64,000 nucleotides of DNA from G963666935 sp963666935 (GCA_963666935.1 OY762936.1:434001-498000); one strand, 5' to 3'. Counted from the stretch's first letter, positions 34,320 to 44,275 are shown. The notes: generated from the sequence alone by a model not told the origin. Translations and numbers: made by a program.

Positions 34320-34834
34320 TGGCGGAGAAGGAGGGATTCGATTTCGGCCATCGGCAGGCCGAGCTTGCACTTCGTACTGCGCTCGTCGCGCCTGGCACGA
34401 AATCCCGGCCTCTAAAAACGCTTCACCGGAGCGTTTTCTTAACGTGGCTTCGAATCCCACTCAACAACAGGCACAAAAAAAAACCCGTCTTAAAAACGGG
34501 CTCTTCTTTGTGGCGGAGAAGGAGGGATTCGAACCCGCATACAGCCATATTTATGCGTATTTTTGCGTTATTTACCGTATGGATATTTGGCTAAAAACAG
34601 GCTTTTTTTACTTCGCCCGTGTCATTCAATACAACTGATTGATAAGGGGTAAGGGGTAAAATAAGGGGTAGAAAATGCGCCCTTCAACTAAACTTTTCTG
34701 AAGTAGTTTATCTCCCTATTCTTAATTCTTCGTCTGGCCTAATAGCTTCTTGGTGCAATCTTCTTTGCTTCGTCTATGCTTCAGATTACTTTAGTTCATG
34801 CTTTGTTCAATTTAATACTTACTTCCATAGCAGC
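34320..34834. repeat. 515-bp direct repeat, copy A, with tRNA-Ser 3-prime ends
   Basis: It starts TGGCGGAGAAGGAGGGATTC, the exact 3-prime end of tRNA-Ser(GCU). The same text recurs at 34511, now continuing into CGAACCC. Between them is a hairpin AAAACGCTTC / GAGCGTTTT and an AAACCCGTC...GACGGG-type terminator. It then holds GATAAGGGGTAAGGGGTAAA and ends near CAGC at 34834. Copy B lies exactly 6,824 bp to the right with no length change. No gene is seen here or in 34835-34958. Confidence 0.9.
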
Positions 34835-34958
34835 CCTTTCTATGATGGGAACTATGACCTGCCAGTTTCTCCATTAAATGCTGACGACGATTTTGTCCAA
34901 TCTAATTATGGCGTTATTATTTGCGCTAATCTTCATGATGAACGTAGGTTGCTTTTTA

Positions 34959-36458
34959 TTAAGAAAACACAAATCCGCGCTCTCGAAATAACTTTATACA
35001 AGCATCAACCACTTTACCGTCATATTTTACCCCTCGGTGCATAGCAATCTCATTGATTGCTGCATCAATACCCAAAGCTGGCCGGTACGGGCGATGTGAC
35101 ATCATTGCTTCAACAACATCTGCGACAGCCAATATCCTACTTTCAGTAATTATTTGGTCTGCTTTCAGTTTCTGAGGATAGCCGCTACCATCCAGTCTCT
35201 CATGATGCTGATAAATCATCTCGATAATCTGCTGAGGAAAGTCAATTTCTTTGACTATTTCATAGCTATATTCAACGTGACCCTGCAATATTTGATATTC
35301 CAGGTTGGATATTTTGCCAGGCTTGTTGAGAATGTCAGAAGGGATGTGAACTTTACCAATATCATGAATAAGCGCGCCAATCGATATATTATATATGACA
35401 TCATCCGGTAGTTTCATTTCTTTGGCAATCGCACAAGACAATAACGCTACTCTCTTTTGATGTCCTGCAGTATATGCATCCTTCAGCTCTCCAATTTTTG
35501 ATATTGTATTGATTGTTTGCTGCAACCTAAGAAGAAGTTTTTCATTTTTCCTCGCAAGTTCCTCTGACAGCACATGCAGGTTTTGACTTAACTGTGCAAG
35601 ATTTTCCGCTGCAAGTTTGCGTTCCGAGATATCAATGCAAAAGGCAAGAATGCAGTTGTCATCAATTTTTGTACCAAAAAGGTCTATCCAATAATCTTTA
35701 CTATCTTTTTTTCTAACTAAATATTCTGCAGATAAAATTCCTTTGTCTATAAGTTCATGAAAATCTGCAAGCCCTTTTTCAATTTGATCAGTTGCAAGGA
35801 AATCAGCCACAGATAGGCCTAATACCTCTTTCTTTGTACGCCCCATCATCCGGCATCCCATTTCATTTACATCAATATATCGGCCTAGAGCGTTAGTCAC
35901 AAAAACTCCGATTGGGGCCTTTTTGATGTAAGATTTGAAGATATCTTCACTTCTTCTTAACTTGATTTCAAGCTTTTTCCGTTCGCTAATCTCTTGTTTC
36001 AGTTCGCTTGTGCGGTGTTCCACCAACAATTCAAGCTGATCTTTTCGATTGCTGACAAGTATGTTTCTCTCTTTGATTTTTGCCATTGCAATTAATTGTG
36101 TTATTAATACCATGTCATCTATTGGTTTGAAAAGAAATGCCTCTGCTCCTGCTTCAAAAGCTTTTAGCCGGAGTTGCTGGTCGTCTTCTAAGTCAGTAAT
36201 AAATAACATTGGAGTAAACTGTAGGCTTTGCTCTTTCTTTAAAATCTGACTTATTTTCAAACCATCAGCTTTACTCATAGATATATCAAGCAAAATAACA
36301 TCAGGGTCATGGTCTTTTGCATATTTTATGCATTGTAATATTTTTGAGGTAATGTCAATTTTTGCTCCAGGAAGCGCTTTGGAAATAGTTTCCGCCAAAC
36401 TTTTTGAATTAGTTATACTATCGCCTAGAATTATAATTTTTAGGTTTCTTTCCTCCAT
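34959..36458 (-). CDS. Response regulator with PAS and HD-GYP (c-di-GMP phosphodiesterase)
   Basis: The start at 36458 (MEERNLKIII) has GAGGAAAGAA upstream; 499 residues. REC domain 5-120, with Asp58 in VILLDISM as phosphate acceptor. A coil, a PAS domain (about 190-300: SYIKKAPIGVFVTNALGRYI), then HD-GYP (about 330-495) with GALIHDIGKVHIP and HHERLDGSGYP complete. It should degrade cyclic di-GMP under control of a partner kinase not seen here. It lies inside the 6.8-kb repeat-bounded cassette. Confidence 0.93.
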   Translation of the reverse strand: MEERNLKIIILGDSITNSKSLAETISKALPGAKIDITSKILQCIKYAKDHDPDVILLDISMSKADGLKISQILKKEQSLQFTPMLFITDLEDDQQLRLKAFEAGAEAFLFKPIDDMVLITQLIAMAKIKERNILVSNRKDQLELLVEHRTSELKQEISERKKLEIKLRRSEDIFKSYIKKAPIGVFVTNALGRYIDVNEMGCRMMGRTKKEVLGLSVADFLATDQIEKGLADFHELIDKGILSAEYLVRKKDSKDYWIDLFGTKIDDNCILAFCIDISERKLAAENLAQLSQNLHVLSEELARKNEKLLLRLQQTINTISKIGELKDAYTAGHQKRVALLSCAIAKEMKLPDDVIYNISIGALIHDIGKVHIPSDILNKPGKISNLEYQILQGHVEYSYEIVKEIDFPQQIIEMIYQHHERLDGSGYPQKLKADQIITESRILAVADVVEAMMSHRPYRPALGIDAAINEIAMHRGVKYDGKVVDACIKLFRERGFVFS

Positions 36459-36548
36459 ATTTCTTTCCTCCAATAATATTTTCCATACCAAGGTGTTGCA
36501 AATATAACTTATCACGTTAATCCCACCATAAACATTTGAAAAATCACC

Positions 36549-36761
36549 TCAGCCACAAAACATACGAGCAACATCGAAAGAACAGGCTTCTGGCTGCGCT
36601 TCCATCGCATCTGCCATGGTCTTAAGTTCTTCTAAGTTAATCGTTTCACGCTTCAGCTTTTTACCGAAGGCCTGCGGCGACTGACCTAACCGTCTAGCCA
36701 ACTCGGAGACACTGATATTCATCTGTTCACATAGCTGTCGTATCATGTCCGAGGTTTTCAT
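36549..36761 (-). CDS. Small XRE-family regulator
   Basis: The start at 36761 has TGGAGGAAC upstream; 70 residues. MIRQLCEQMNISVSELARRL and QSPQAFGKKLKRE form the helix-turn-helix. The tail ends in an unusual SFDVARMFCG. It lies 90 bp upstream of the HD-GYP gene on the same strand and could regulate it. Phage or plasmid origin is likely. Confidence 0.75.
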   Translation of the reverse strand: MKTSDMIRQLCEQMNISVSELARRLGQSPQAFGKKLKRETINLEELKTMADAMEAQPEACSFDVARMFCG

Positions 36762-36805
36762 AATAGTTCCTCCATGTATCAATAAAAACATTATAAATCA
36801 TTTGG

Positions 36806-36966
36806 CTAAACAATAATAGCGTGGGCGGCCTTCGCGGGGTGGTTTTTCCACCCCTCCGCAAAGCGATATATATTGGGCTTTTCCCGATGGGCGTTATTTT
36901 CCTCGATCTCAATAAATCCATGCGAAACCAGTTCATTTACCACTTTTGCGAACCCACCACGTTCTC
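36806..36966 (-). pseudogene. Replication/wHTH protein C-terminal remnant
   Basis: The minus frame reads GFAKVVNELVSHGFIEIEEN and NIYRFAEGWKNHPAKAAHAI to a TAG at 36808-36806. This is the end of a winged-helix protein of mobile elements. The N-terminal part is replaced by another fragment at about 36960. Confidence 0.55.
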
Positions 36967-37587
36967 AAGCAAATTGGCGTGGAAGGGTCCGAAGAAGGCT
37001 TAACCACAATCGCCAATACCATATCAGACGCGCTTATAATGGGGGATAAGTCTGCCATCAATCTCTCTACCCCGAACTACATGGCGCAGGGCATAAACGA
37101 ACAAGAGGCTGCCAGAAAAGCGTATACCGACGCGGTCAACGGTCTGGCTCTTGACACTCTCGGCAGTATGGTATCGGACAGCTTTGCGGGTTCTTTTGGT
37201 TCGGCACAGGGCAGGACAAACAACACTGCGCAGGACACAACACAGCCAGTTCAACAGGATACGCGCCCTGTACAGCCCATTCACCAAGTTCAGCCAGAAG
37301 TGGTACAGCCCGTACAGCCCGTTCCACAGACGATACAGCCAATGGAAATCGCGCAACCGAATATGGCAGCACAATTCATTGAAACCGCGATTGAAACGGA
37401 TGGAGCCGAAAATACCCCGGCAATGCAAGAAACCATATGGCAATATCCTGGTAATGTTGATCGCGGACTGGTAGATTATGTGAAACAGTCTGCCTCTTCC
37501 GAATCCAACTCACTAAAACCCTATGAACTCAATACGGTAAGTGATCGGGCCGCATCTGATATCAGAAACAAGTTGAACACATACTGA
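36946..37587 (+). pseudogene. Phage large virion-associated protein fragment
   Basis: The frame has no ribosome site and begins at the junction with the remnant on the other strand. IGVEGSEEGLTTIANTISDA and GINEQEAARKAYTDAVNGLA are typical of long polyvalent phage proteins. A Pro/Gln/Val-rich linker (PVQPIHQVQPEVVQP) follows. It stops at 37585, just after the reading frame of the next domain has already begun in another phase. Confidence 0.6.
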
Positions 37588-38029
37588 AACGACACGGCCG
37601 AAACGGATTGGCAGATCAAAGTATGTCTGACGTTAATAATATCGGTCGGATTCAGTATGCGCTTGATAATTACGATGCCGTAGAAGACGGCGGCCGAGTC
37701 ACCGGATATTCAGAAAGAATCCCCGGGAAAGATCAAAACAGAACTGCCAGAAGCATCAAGTATTCAAGAAAATTGATGGCACTATGTATGTTGTTGAGGC
37801 TGTGCCGGATACCACAAAAAAGACAGTCTATGTAGTTTCTGCATACATAAATAAAAGAGGATCGTCTTCGCTCCCCAGCTCAAATACGGGGGTGATTACC
37901 GAAAACGACGAACTGTTTTTTAATCTCAACCTTAGCTGTGTGGATACTTCTGTGGCACGTACAGGGCGAAAAGGATATATTTGCACTCGCGAAGCGATTC
38001 TCCTGTCGGTAGACAAGGAAACCTTTTAA
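37572..38029 (+). pseudogene. Phage PBECR-type nuclease toxin domain, frameshifted
   Basis: From 37572 the frame gives VEHILKRHGRNGLADQSMSD and IGRIQYALDNYDAVEDGGRV. After a shift near 37760 another frame continues FKKIDGTMYVVEAVPDTTKK and TVYVVSAYINKRG. This is the pattern of phage-encoded Barnase-EndoU-ColicinE5/D-RelE-like (PBECR) domains at the end of phage head proteins. Two frame changes make it inactive. Confidence 0.65.
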
Positions 38030-38059
38030 TCCACGACCCCGTCCCCACGGTTAGCTTGT

Positions 38060-40432
38060 TCAGGTTAGTGAAGTGTCAGCCTGTTCCCGCAACAAATCGG
38101 CAAACTGTTCCGGCACAATAGGTCTGCTAAAGTGGAACCCCTGCATCTCGTCACAGGACTGATCCTTTAGGTAGTTCATTTGTTCTATTGTTTCGACACC
38201 TTCGGCCACAACTGTTAAACCTAAGGTTTCACCCATGGCAATGATAGCATGGGTAATCGCCTTGTCTTCAGCGTTTTCCGGGACATTACGGATAAATGAA
38301 CGGTCAATCTTTAGCGTATCAATGGGGAAATGCTTGAGCTGGGCAAGAGATGAGTATCCTGTACCAAAATCATCAATGGCCAGTCGCACTCCTATACTTT
38401 TAATTCTAACTAACACATCCATCATTTTCGTAGGGTTAGTCATTATCATGCTTTCGGTAATTTCCAATTCCAATAGATTTGGTGCCATACCGGAATCGTT
38501 TAGAGCGGCTTTTATATCATCTATCAGATTGTTATCTGCAAGTTGTCGTAATGACAAATTTACCGCCATACAGACAGCTGGAAGCCCCTGCTTTTGCCAT
38601 GCAACGTTTTGAGCGCATGCTGTCTTCAATACCCACTTACCAATTGACACTATCATTCCTGTTTCTTCAGCCACTGGGATGAATTGCGTGGGAGTCACTG
38701 AACCAAGGTGTGGATTTTGCCAGCGAAGGAGTGCTTCCACGCCGGTTATGATGCCTGTTTTGAAATTCACTTTTGCTTGATAATGTAAAGAAAGCTCATT
38801 TCGTTCAAGCGCAAGCCGTAGATTTGTCTCAATAGCCAAACGTCCTGCTGATTGCAACTGAATATCTTCGGAGTAAAATTGAAAGTTGTTTTTGCCTTCT
38901 TCTTTGGCATAATACATAGCCATATCCGCATGTTTCATCAGTAGTTGTTCGTCTTCGCCATCCTGAGGGTATATGCTTATGCCAATGCTGGCAGTTACTC
39001 GGCATTCGTCACCCAGCAGAACTATTGGTTTATAAGTGCTGGCAAGAATATTATTAGCTACAAGTTCTAAATCACTCAACTTGTTAAAGTCCTCAATCAA
39101 AATAATAAATTCATCTCCACCCTGACGGCTGACAACATCCTCTGCGCGTAGTGTTTGCTTATATCGCATGGCAATCTCTTGCAGCAGTTGATCTCCTGCC
39201 TCGTGACCCTTAGTGTCGTTGATTATCTTGAAACGGTCAAGGTCAATGAAGAAAACTGCTAATTTCCGTTTGTGACGTTTCGCAGTCTGGATCGAATGGT
39301 TAAGAATTTGGGAAAGCATCAATCGGTTGGGCAACCCCGTCAGGCTATCATGTGTGGCGAGATATTGAATCTTTCCCTCGGCGATTTTATATTCGGTAAC
39401 ATCTTTGGATGCGAGGACAAATCCTATCCGGGTATTATAATTATCGCTGCATTCGGAAATTGATAGAATTATTGGAATATTCACACCTGCGCTAGAAACC
39501 ATGAACGTTTCCACATTCCGTATAGGACATGAGTTCAGCAATTCGGAAATGCTTGTATTGGTTGATTCGCCATCCGAGAGGAAGAGTCTTCCCAGCGGTT
39601 CTCCACCCAATTCCTTTTGGGTGTATCCCAGCAGCCTTTGCGTTTCCGGATTAATACTTAATATGATTCCTTTTTGATCTGTAAGAATTACAGAATCGAT
39701 GATTGTCTGAAATAAATTCTCTGCAATTAAAGATGGTGACAGTGTCATTAATTTATATTTTATAATAGCATATAAAATTCCCAGTTGCCAGATCATCATT
39801 CCTGCTGCAATCATATCCGGGATTTCGGCTTTGATGATTATATTTGCACACACATTATACCCCATGGTAAACAAAAAGGAAGTTGCGCCCGAAAAAAATA
39901 TTATTTTAGTCTGTTTTCGTTCCCTTGTTGAGGTAGCTCTTCTTAGCACAGAATAACATAAGTACATGTTTATTGTCCCTAAGATTCCTATGAAAATCAT
40001 TAAAATCCAATACCATGCTGACGCTGCATTAGCAACTAATCTCCATCCGTATTGATTATAAATCACATCACTAAAGTATAAATTTTGTTTTATTGCCTGA
40101 AATATAAAAATAATTGCGGGCAAATAAAGCACAATGTAAATCCACCATTTTTTTAAAATGTTATCCTTTTTCGTATATACAAGAAGAAAGTGAAGAGCAA
40201 GGCTCGAAAATGTGCAAAATCCAATAGACGCTATCGTATTCCAAATGATACAACTGGCTTTATCAGGCATGATTATTGAAACAGCGGTAGCAAACGACCA
40301 TATAAAAAGACTTAGATTAAGCACAAAATACGTCCTGTTTAATGCTGCTTTTCTGTCCTTGAAGAGCATAACAACGCCCATAGTAAGATAAATAATACTA
40401 AATAAAAACAATAACTGTGAAAAAAAGTTCAT
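38060..40432 (-). CDS. 7TM-PAS-GGDEF-EAL cyclic-di-GMP protein
   Basis: A 790-residue protein. Residues 1-225 have seven hydrophobic segments of the histidine-kinase-type 7TM sensor. PAS domain about 235-350 (IDSVILTDQKGIILSINPET). GGDEF domain with intact SRQGGDEFIILIED (active cyclase site). EAL domain with GVEALLRW, DDFGTGYSS and VVAEGVET, also intact. It could make and break cyclic di-GMP at the membrane. With the HD-GYP gene it forms a signalling cassette between the two 515-bp repeats. Confidence 0.95.
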   Translation of the reverse strand: MNFFSQLLFLFSIIYLTMGVVMLFKDRKAALNRTYFVLNLSLFIWSFATAVSIIMPDKASCIIWNTIASIGFCTFSSLALHFLLVYTKKDNILKKWWIYIVLYLPAIIFIFQAIKQNLYFSDVIYNQYGWRLVANAASAWYWILMIFIGILGTINMYLCYSVLRRATSTRERKQTKIIFFSGATSFLFTMGYNVCANIIIKAEIPDMIAAGMMIWQLGILYAIIKYKLMTLSPSLIAENLFQTIIDSVILTDQKGIILSINPETQRLLGYTQKELGGEPLGRLFLSDGESTNTSISELLNSCPIRNVETFMVSSAGVNIPIILSISECSDNYNTRIGFVLASKDVTEYKIAEGKIQYLATHDSLTGLPNRLMLSQILNHSIQTAKRHKRKLAVFFIDLDRFKIINDTKGHEAGDQLLQEIAMRYKQTLRAEDVVSRQGGDEFIILIEDFNKLSDLELVANNILASTYKPIVLLGDECRVTASIGISIYPQDGEDEQLLMKHADMAMYYAKEEGKNNFQFYSEDIQLQSAGRLAIETNLRLALERNELSLHYQAKVNFKTGIITGVEALLRWQNPHLGSVTPTQFIPVAEETGMIVSIGKWVLKTACAQNVAWQKQGLPAVCMAVNLSLRQLADNNLIDDIKAALNDSGMAPNLLELEITESMIMTNPTKMMDVLVRIKSIGVRLAIDDFGTGYSSLAQLKHFPIDTLKIDRSFIRNVPENAEDKAITHAIIAMGETLGLTVVAEGVETIEQMNYLKDQSCDEMQGFHFSRPIVPEQFADLLREQADTSLT

Positions 40433-40556
40433 GGTTTACTCCACTTCTTAATTAATGCCATATTTCGCTTTGTTAATAAGATATAGAACATTTCCGTTCA
40501 TGGGTGGATCCGTTAATTTTTACATTGTCTGCTTACCTATTATAATACCACTTTTG

Positions 40557-40742
40557 CTAATTAAATTCCATAAGTTGTGCTGCAGTGTGGAAAGCGGCGG
40601 CAAATGACCAGATGATAAGGCTCAAATTGAGAGTAAAGAAAAGTCTGTTTTGCATCGACCGCTTATCCAGAAGAATAACCTTGAATCCCAATAAAACATA
40701 CAAAACAGAAAGAATCGTCAGTATAAGCGAGAATATATTCAT
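40557..40742 (-). pseudogene. Truncated paralogue of the 7TM sensor domain
   Basis: MNIFSLILTILSVLYVLLGF and FTLNLSLIIWSFAAAFHTAA copy the first 60 residues of the GGDEF-EAL protein (MNFFSQLL, FVLNLSLFIWSFATAV), then the frame stops. It is the start of a second, deleted signalling gene on the same strand, so the cassette once held tandem copies. Confidence 0.7.
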
Positions 40743-41085
40743 ATTGCCTTGCATGATATACGCATAGCAAGAGCTCGTGTAATCATGCGCTCCTTTCTGT
40801 GATTTTTGTTATAGTTAAAATAGTCACTATGGACTGTTAATAGCTTGGCTATTTGCTATTTTCTGCTTAAACTGGGTTATAATGGCATGCGTCTAATGAC
40901 TTATTAATTTATTTCATTTCGATAAGGCACATGATATCAAAATTATTCCATATTAATATTATACTAGTAATATAAATTAATCAATGTTATTTGTGGCTTT
41001 GCATGTCTTCGTGCCTGTGTTAGATATGCCCGGCGCAAACAGCCAGAAAGTCTAGTATTACAGGCTTTTTGCCCGCAGACGCAAC

Positions 41086-41118
41086 AAATCCCGCCTCTTA
41101 ACGAAGCGGGATTTATTG
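41086..41118. terminator. Terminator before repeat copy B
   Basis: AAATCCCGC and GCGGGATTT pair over nine bases around an 11-base loop, followed by ATTGT. The rest of 40743-41085 shows no gene. Confidence 0.6.
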
Positions 41119-41143
41119 TATCAACGATTAGTGATGATATGCT

Positions 41144-41658
41144 TGGCGGAGAAGGAGGGATTCGATTTCGGCCATCGGCAGGCCGAGCTTGCACTTCGTA
41201 CTGCGCTCGTCGCGCCTGGCACGAAATCCCGGCCTCTAAAAACGCTTCACCGGAGCGTTTTCTTAACGTGGCTTCGAATCCCACTCAACAACAGGCACAA
41301 AAAAAAACCCGTCTTAAAAACGGGCTCTTCTTTGTGGCGGAGAAGGAGGGATTCGAACCCGCATACAGCCATATTTATGCGTATTTTTGCGTTATTTACC
41401 GTATGGATATTTGGCTAAAAACAGGCTTTTTTCACTTCGTCCGTGTCATTCAGTATAACTGATTGATAAGGGGTAAGGGGTAAAATAAGGGGTAGAAAAT
41501 ATGCCCCCCAACTAAACTTTTCTGAAGCAGTTTATCTCCCTATTTTTAATTCTTCGTCTGGCCTAATAACTTCTTGGTGCACTCTTCTTTGCTTCGTCTA
41601 TGCTTCAGATTACTTTAGTTCATCCTTTGTTCAATTTAATATTTACTTTCAAAGCAGC
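41144..41658. repeat. 515-bp direct repeat, copy B
   Basis: The same length and order as copy A at 34320, with a few substitutions. It starts TGGCGGAGAAGGAGGGATTC and has the second tRNA-end copy at 41335. The end cuts into a ZIP transporter gene on the minus strand. Recombination between A and B would free a 6.8-kb circle. Confidence 0.9.
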
Positions 41659-42070
41659 TCACTGGTAATGGGAACTAAAAAAATACTCCGGCTACCGATT
41701 AAGACTATGCTTGCACTAAAAGTTACCGAATAAATAATGCCGTCTATAAAAGAATGCATCCCAATGCCTACTAACGCGGTTATGCCAAAAGCCAGATCGG
41801 GTTGTTTCGTTTTATATTTTATAAATTTATTACTAAAGAACATGAACATAAAACCTGCTAAGGCAGCCAGACCCGCGTTGGGATTTTTTTATGGCTTGGG
41901 GAAAAGCCATAACTAGAGGAGCGGAAATTAAAACGCCAGCCGCGAAACATATAAAATGCTCCTTAGCTCTTTCTGCCCAAACTCTATTTCTATAAACAAA
42001 CAAAATTCCAAGGCTATTTACTATCATTGCACTTAATGCAAAAGTCGCAATCCATGTGAATGTACTAAAT
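41649..42070 (-). pseudogene. ZIP-family metal transporter, frameshifted and truncated
   Basis: Two frames join into one ZIP protein: MIVNSLGILFVYRNRVWAER and VLISAPLVMAFPQAIKK in one, NPNAGLAALAGFMFMFF and TALVGIGMHSFIDGIIYSV in the next. The shift lies at a run of seven As near 41886. The HSFIDG metal motif is kept, but the C-terminal helices are replaced by unrelated residues where repeat B begins. An upstream RPTFSTFTWIATFALSA may be its real start. Confidence 0.75.
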
Positions 42071-42100
42071 GTTGGCCTTTTCTTATCTCCTTTTAACTGG

Positions 42101-43297
42101 TCAATTTTTTAAAGGTGAATTAATTGTTAGGCCAAGTTTTTTAAGCGCTATTTCAGGAGTCTCTTTATCTGTGACAATTATTTCAATATTTGAGTCAGAA
42201 AAAACATAGGCCGGTCCTTTACTGCTAAAGTCTTTTTTGAGTAGGACTAGATCAACCATATTCCTTACCAGAAATTCTGCTGCTAATATTCCTTTGCTTT
42301 TTTCAATTTTACAAAAGGGATTGTCAATAATCTCTGTCTTATTAGAGGCCTTGTCTCCAGCCTTAAATGTTACAAGCATAAAATATAATGCTTCCCCAAA
42401 ATGAGCACTGATCGAAGCTTGATCATCTGTCAACGGTATGGCATAAATGATTTCTTCCTTTTGTAGTGGCTCATAATGGATAAGTATCCGGTCTATGTTC
42501 TTGATTTCAACTTTGATATGGTCCTCTATTTTATCTACAAGGTAATGAGCTTTGTCTAAGTCGTGCGTTTTGATAATTAAACTTGCTTCAATAAACTTAA
42601 ACCGTCCTGAATTACGGCCTGTTAGGGATTTCAGCTCGATTACTTGAGGTGTATCTACAATGATCTTTTCCACCTTGCTAAGTGTTTTATAATCTAAGGA
42701 AGCGTCCAAAAGGACTCGGATCCCATCCAGTAATATTTCCAGTCCAGTCTTTGCAATAAATCCAACAACAATGAAAGCCGCTACCTTATCAAATTGATAT
42801 CCCAGTATGTTGGCAATTATTGCTGCCAAAACAGCTGTATTGCTTAACACGTCCGTACGGATATGAGCAGCGTCAGCTAATAACATGGGCGAATTTATTT
42901 TTTTCCCAATTTTTTTCTCATATCTGGAAAACCAGAAGGTGATCACCATTGCAACGACTACACTAAGTATTGCAAGCCAAGAATTTTGCAGTGTTCCCGA
43001 ACTTTTTGTCATAACCTCCCGCACAATCTCATAACCCGTGTAGAGGATAATTAAGGAAATTAAAACAGACATTAAATTTTCAACCTTATAGAGGCCATAT
43101 GGAAATCTCTTGGTTTTGCGTTTTGCAATCTTCAATCCTACAAAAACAGTTGAAGATGCAACAAAATCCGCAAAGCTGTGAAATGCTTCAGCTTTTAATG
43201 CAATACTGCCAGACGCAGATGCAGCCAAATATTTTACGCCAAATAAAAGAAAATTAATAGCCATCGATAGCAGTGCCGTTCTTTCGCTTATCTCCAT
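42101..43297 (-). CDS. Cation diffusion facilitator with NifX-like C-terminal domain
   Basis: The start at 43297 (MEISERTALL) follows AAAGGG; 398 residues. Six transmembrane helices, with the metal-site motif HSFADFVASS and LLADAAHIRTDVLSN. A cytoplasmic domain follows, then at about 285-398 a dinitrogenase iron-molybdenum-cofactor-type fold (AIPLTDDQASISAHFGEALY). It exports divalent metal such as iron, zinc or manganese; the extra domain may sense metal clusters. Confidence 0.9.
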   Translation of the reverse strand: MEISERTALLSMAINFLLFGVKYLAASASGSIALKAEAFHSFADFVASSTVFVGLKIAKRKTKRFPYGLYKVENLMSVLISLIILYTGYEIVREVMTKSSGTLQNSWLAILSVVVAMVITFWFSRYEKKIGKKINSPMLLADAAHIRTDVLSNTAVLAAIIANILGYQFDKVAAFIVVGFIAKTGLEILLDGIRVLLDASLDYKTLSKVEKIIVDTPQVIELKSLTGRNSGRFKFIEASLIIKTHDLDKAHYLVDKIEDHIKVEIKNIDRILIHYEPLQKEEIIYAIPLTDDQASISAHFGEALYFMLVTFKAGDKASNKTEIIDNPFCKIEKSKGILAAEFLVRNMVDLVLLKKDFSSKGPAYVFSDSNIEIIVTDKETPEIALKKLGLTINSPLKN

Positions 43298-43493
43298 AAA
43301 ATCACACCCTTTCAAAAACATTGATTATCTATAAATCATTTTAACCTATAGGTATCATATCCCTTATAATTTATCGCAACCACCCCGCTGTCTTTTTTCA
43401 GATCATCTAAAATTACATTGATATTGTTACAGCTTCTCGACTTTAGAAATCCTTCAATTTCGAACTGGTTCATAGGATGACGCTTTATAATGC

Positions 43494-43556
43494 TCACGAT
43501 TCTGTAATTTGTCGATCTTTTGCAAGGCCGGCAAAAGGTGTCCCAAAATCCGGCAT
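43494..43556 (-). pseudogene. Ferritin-like (COG1633-type) N-terminal remnant
   Basis: Behind a perfect AGGAGG site the frame reads MPDFGTPFAGLAKDRQITES and stops. The MPxFGxPFxGLAxDR start is the hallmark of small ferritin-like rubrerythrin-type proteins. The rest is deleted. Another frame (43490-43335) carries an unrelated tail FEIEGFLKSRSCNNINVILD, joined by the deletion. Confidence 0.6.
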
Positions 43557-43600
43557 TTCGTTTACCTCCTTAATTCTTACTCGCTGTAGACCTTAACCTA

Positions 43601-44275
43601 TTATTTCTTTTCTTTATTAAAGCATAAGAACCAATCAAGGCAATATTTATTTTCATCTTGGTTTTCCATTCTCTCCTTGGCAACTCCACATGATCCAGGT
43701 GTTGGAATAATCGTATCATCTCCCGGCCTCCAGTTGGCTGGTGTGGCAACTGAATCTTTATCGGCCTTTTGTAAAGCAAGTATTATTCTCTTGATTTCAT
43801 CAAAATTACGCCCACAGGATGCCGGGTAGTATAGGATAGTTCGAATAACCGCCTTTGGGTCGATGACAAATACTGCACGCACTGCCTGAGTGGTAGACTG
43901 AGATTGGATCATTCCATATTTATTGGCTACTTCCATTTTGATATCTTCAATTAAAGGGAATTTCACTTCAACTTTCTCCAGGCCATTCCATTTTAACTCC
44001 TGTATCTTTCTGAGCCATGCTATGTGCGCATAAAGTGAGTCTACTGAAAGTCCGATAAGCTCTGTATTCAATGCTTTGAAGTCTTCTGCCATTGACGCAA
44101 AAGTCATAAATTCAGTGGTACAAACTGGTGTAAAATCGGCTGGGTGAGAAAACAAGATCACCCATTTACCTTTGAAGTCATCAGGAAAATTGATTGCGCC
44201 TTGCGTTGTTACTGCTTTAAACGCTGGCGCCAAGTCCCCAATTAATGGCATTCTATTTACATTCATTTCTTCCAT
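43601..44275 (-). CDS. Peroxiredoxin (Prx6/AhpC-TSA type)
   Basis: The start at 44275 follows AAGGAGGTAA; 224 residues. SHPADFTPVCTTEF holds the peroxidatic Cys52, and the length and C-terminal dimerisation domain (TPANWRPGDDTIIPTPGSCG) are those of Prx6-type peroxiredoxins. It reduces hydrogen peroxide and organic peroxides in the cytosol. The extra C-terminal Cys residues may act as resolving thiols. It belongs to a metal/oxidative-stress group with the CDF gene. Confidence 0.95.
   Translation of the reverse strand: MEEMNVNRMPLIGDLAPAFKAVTTQGAINFPDDFKGKWVILFSHPADFTPVCTTEFMTFASMAEDFKALNTELIGLSVDSLYAHIAWLRKIQELKWNGLEKVEVKFPLIEDIKMEVANKYGMIQSQSTTQAVRAVFVIDPKAVIRTILYYPASCGRNFDEIKRIILALQKADKDSVATPANWRPGDDTIIPTPGSCGVAKERMENQDENKYCLDWFLCFNKEKK

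Noticed and set aside
40433..40800. c-di-GMP (GEMM) riboswitch before the GGDEF-EAL gene
   Set aside because: The leader is A+T-rich and lacks the conserved GEMM core and paired arms.
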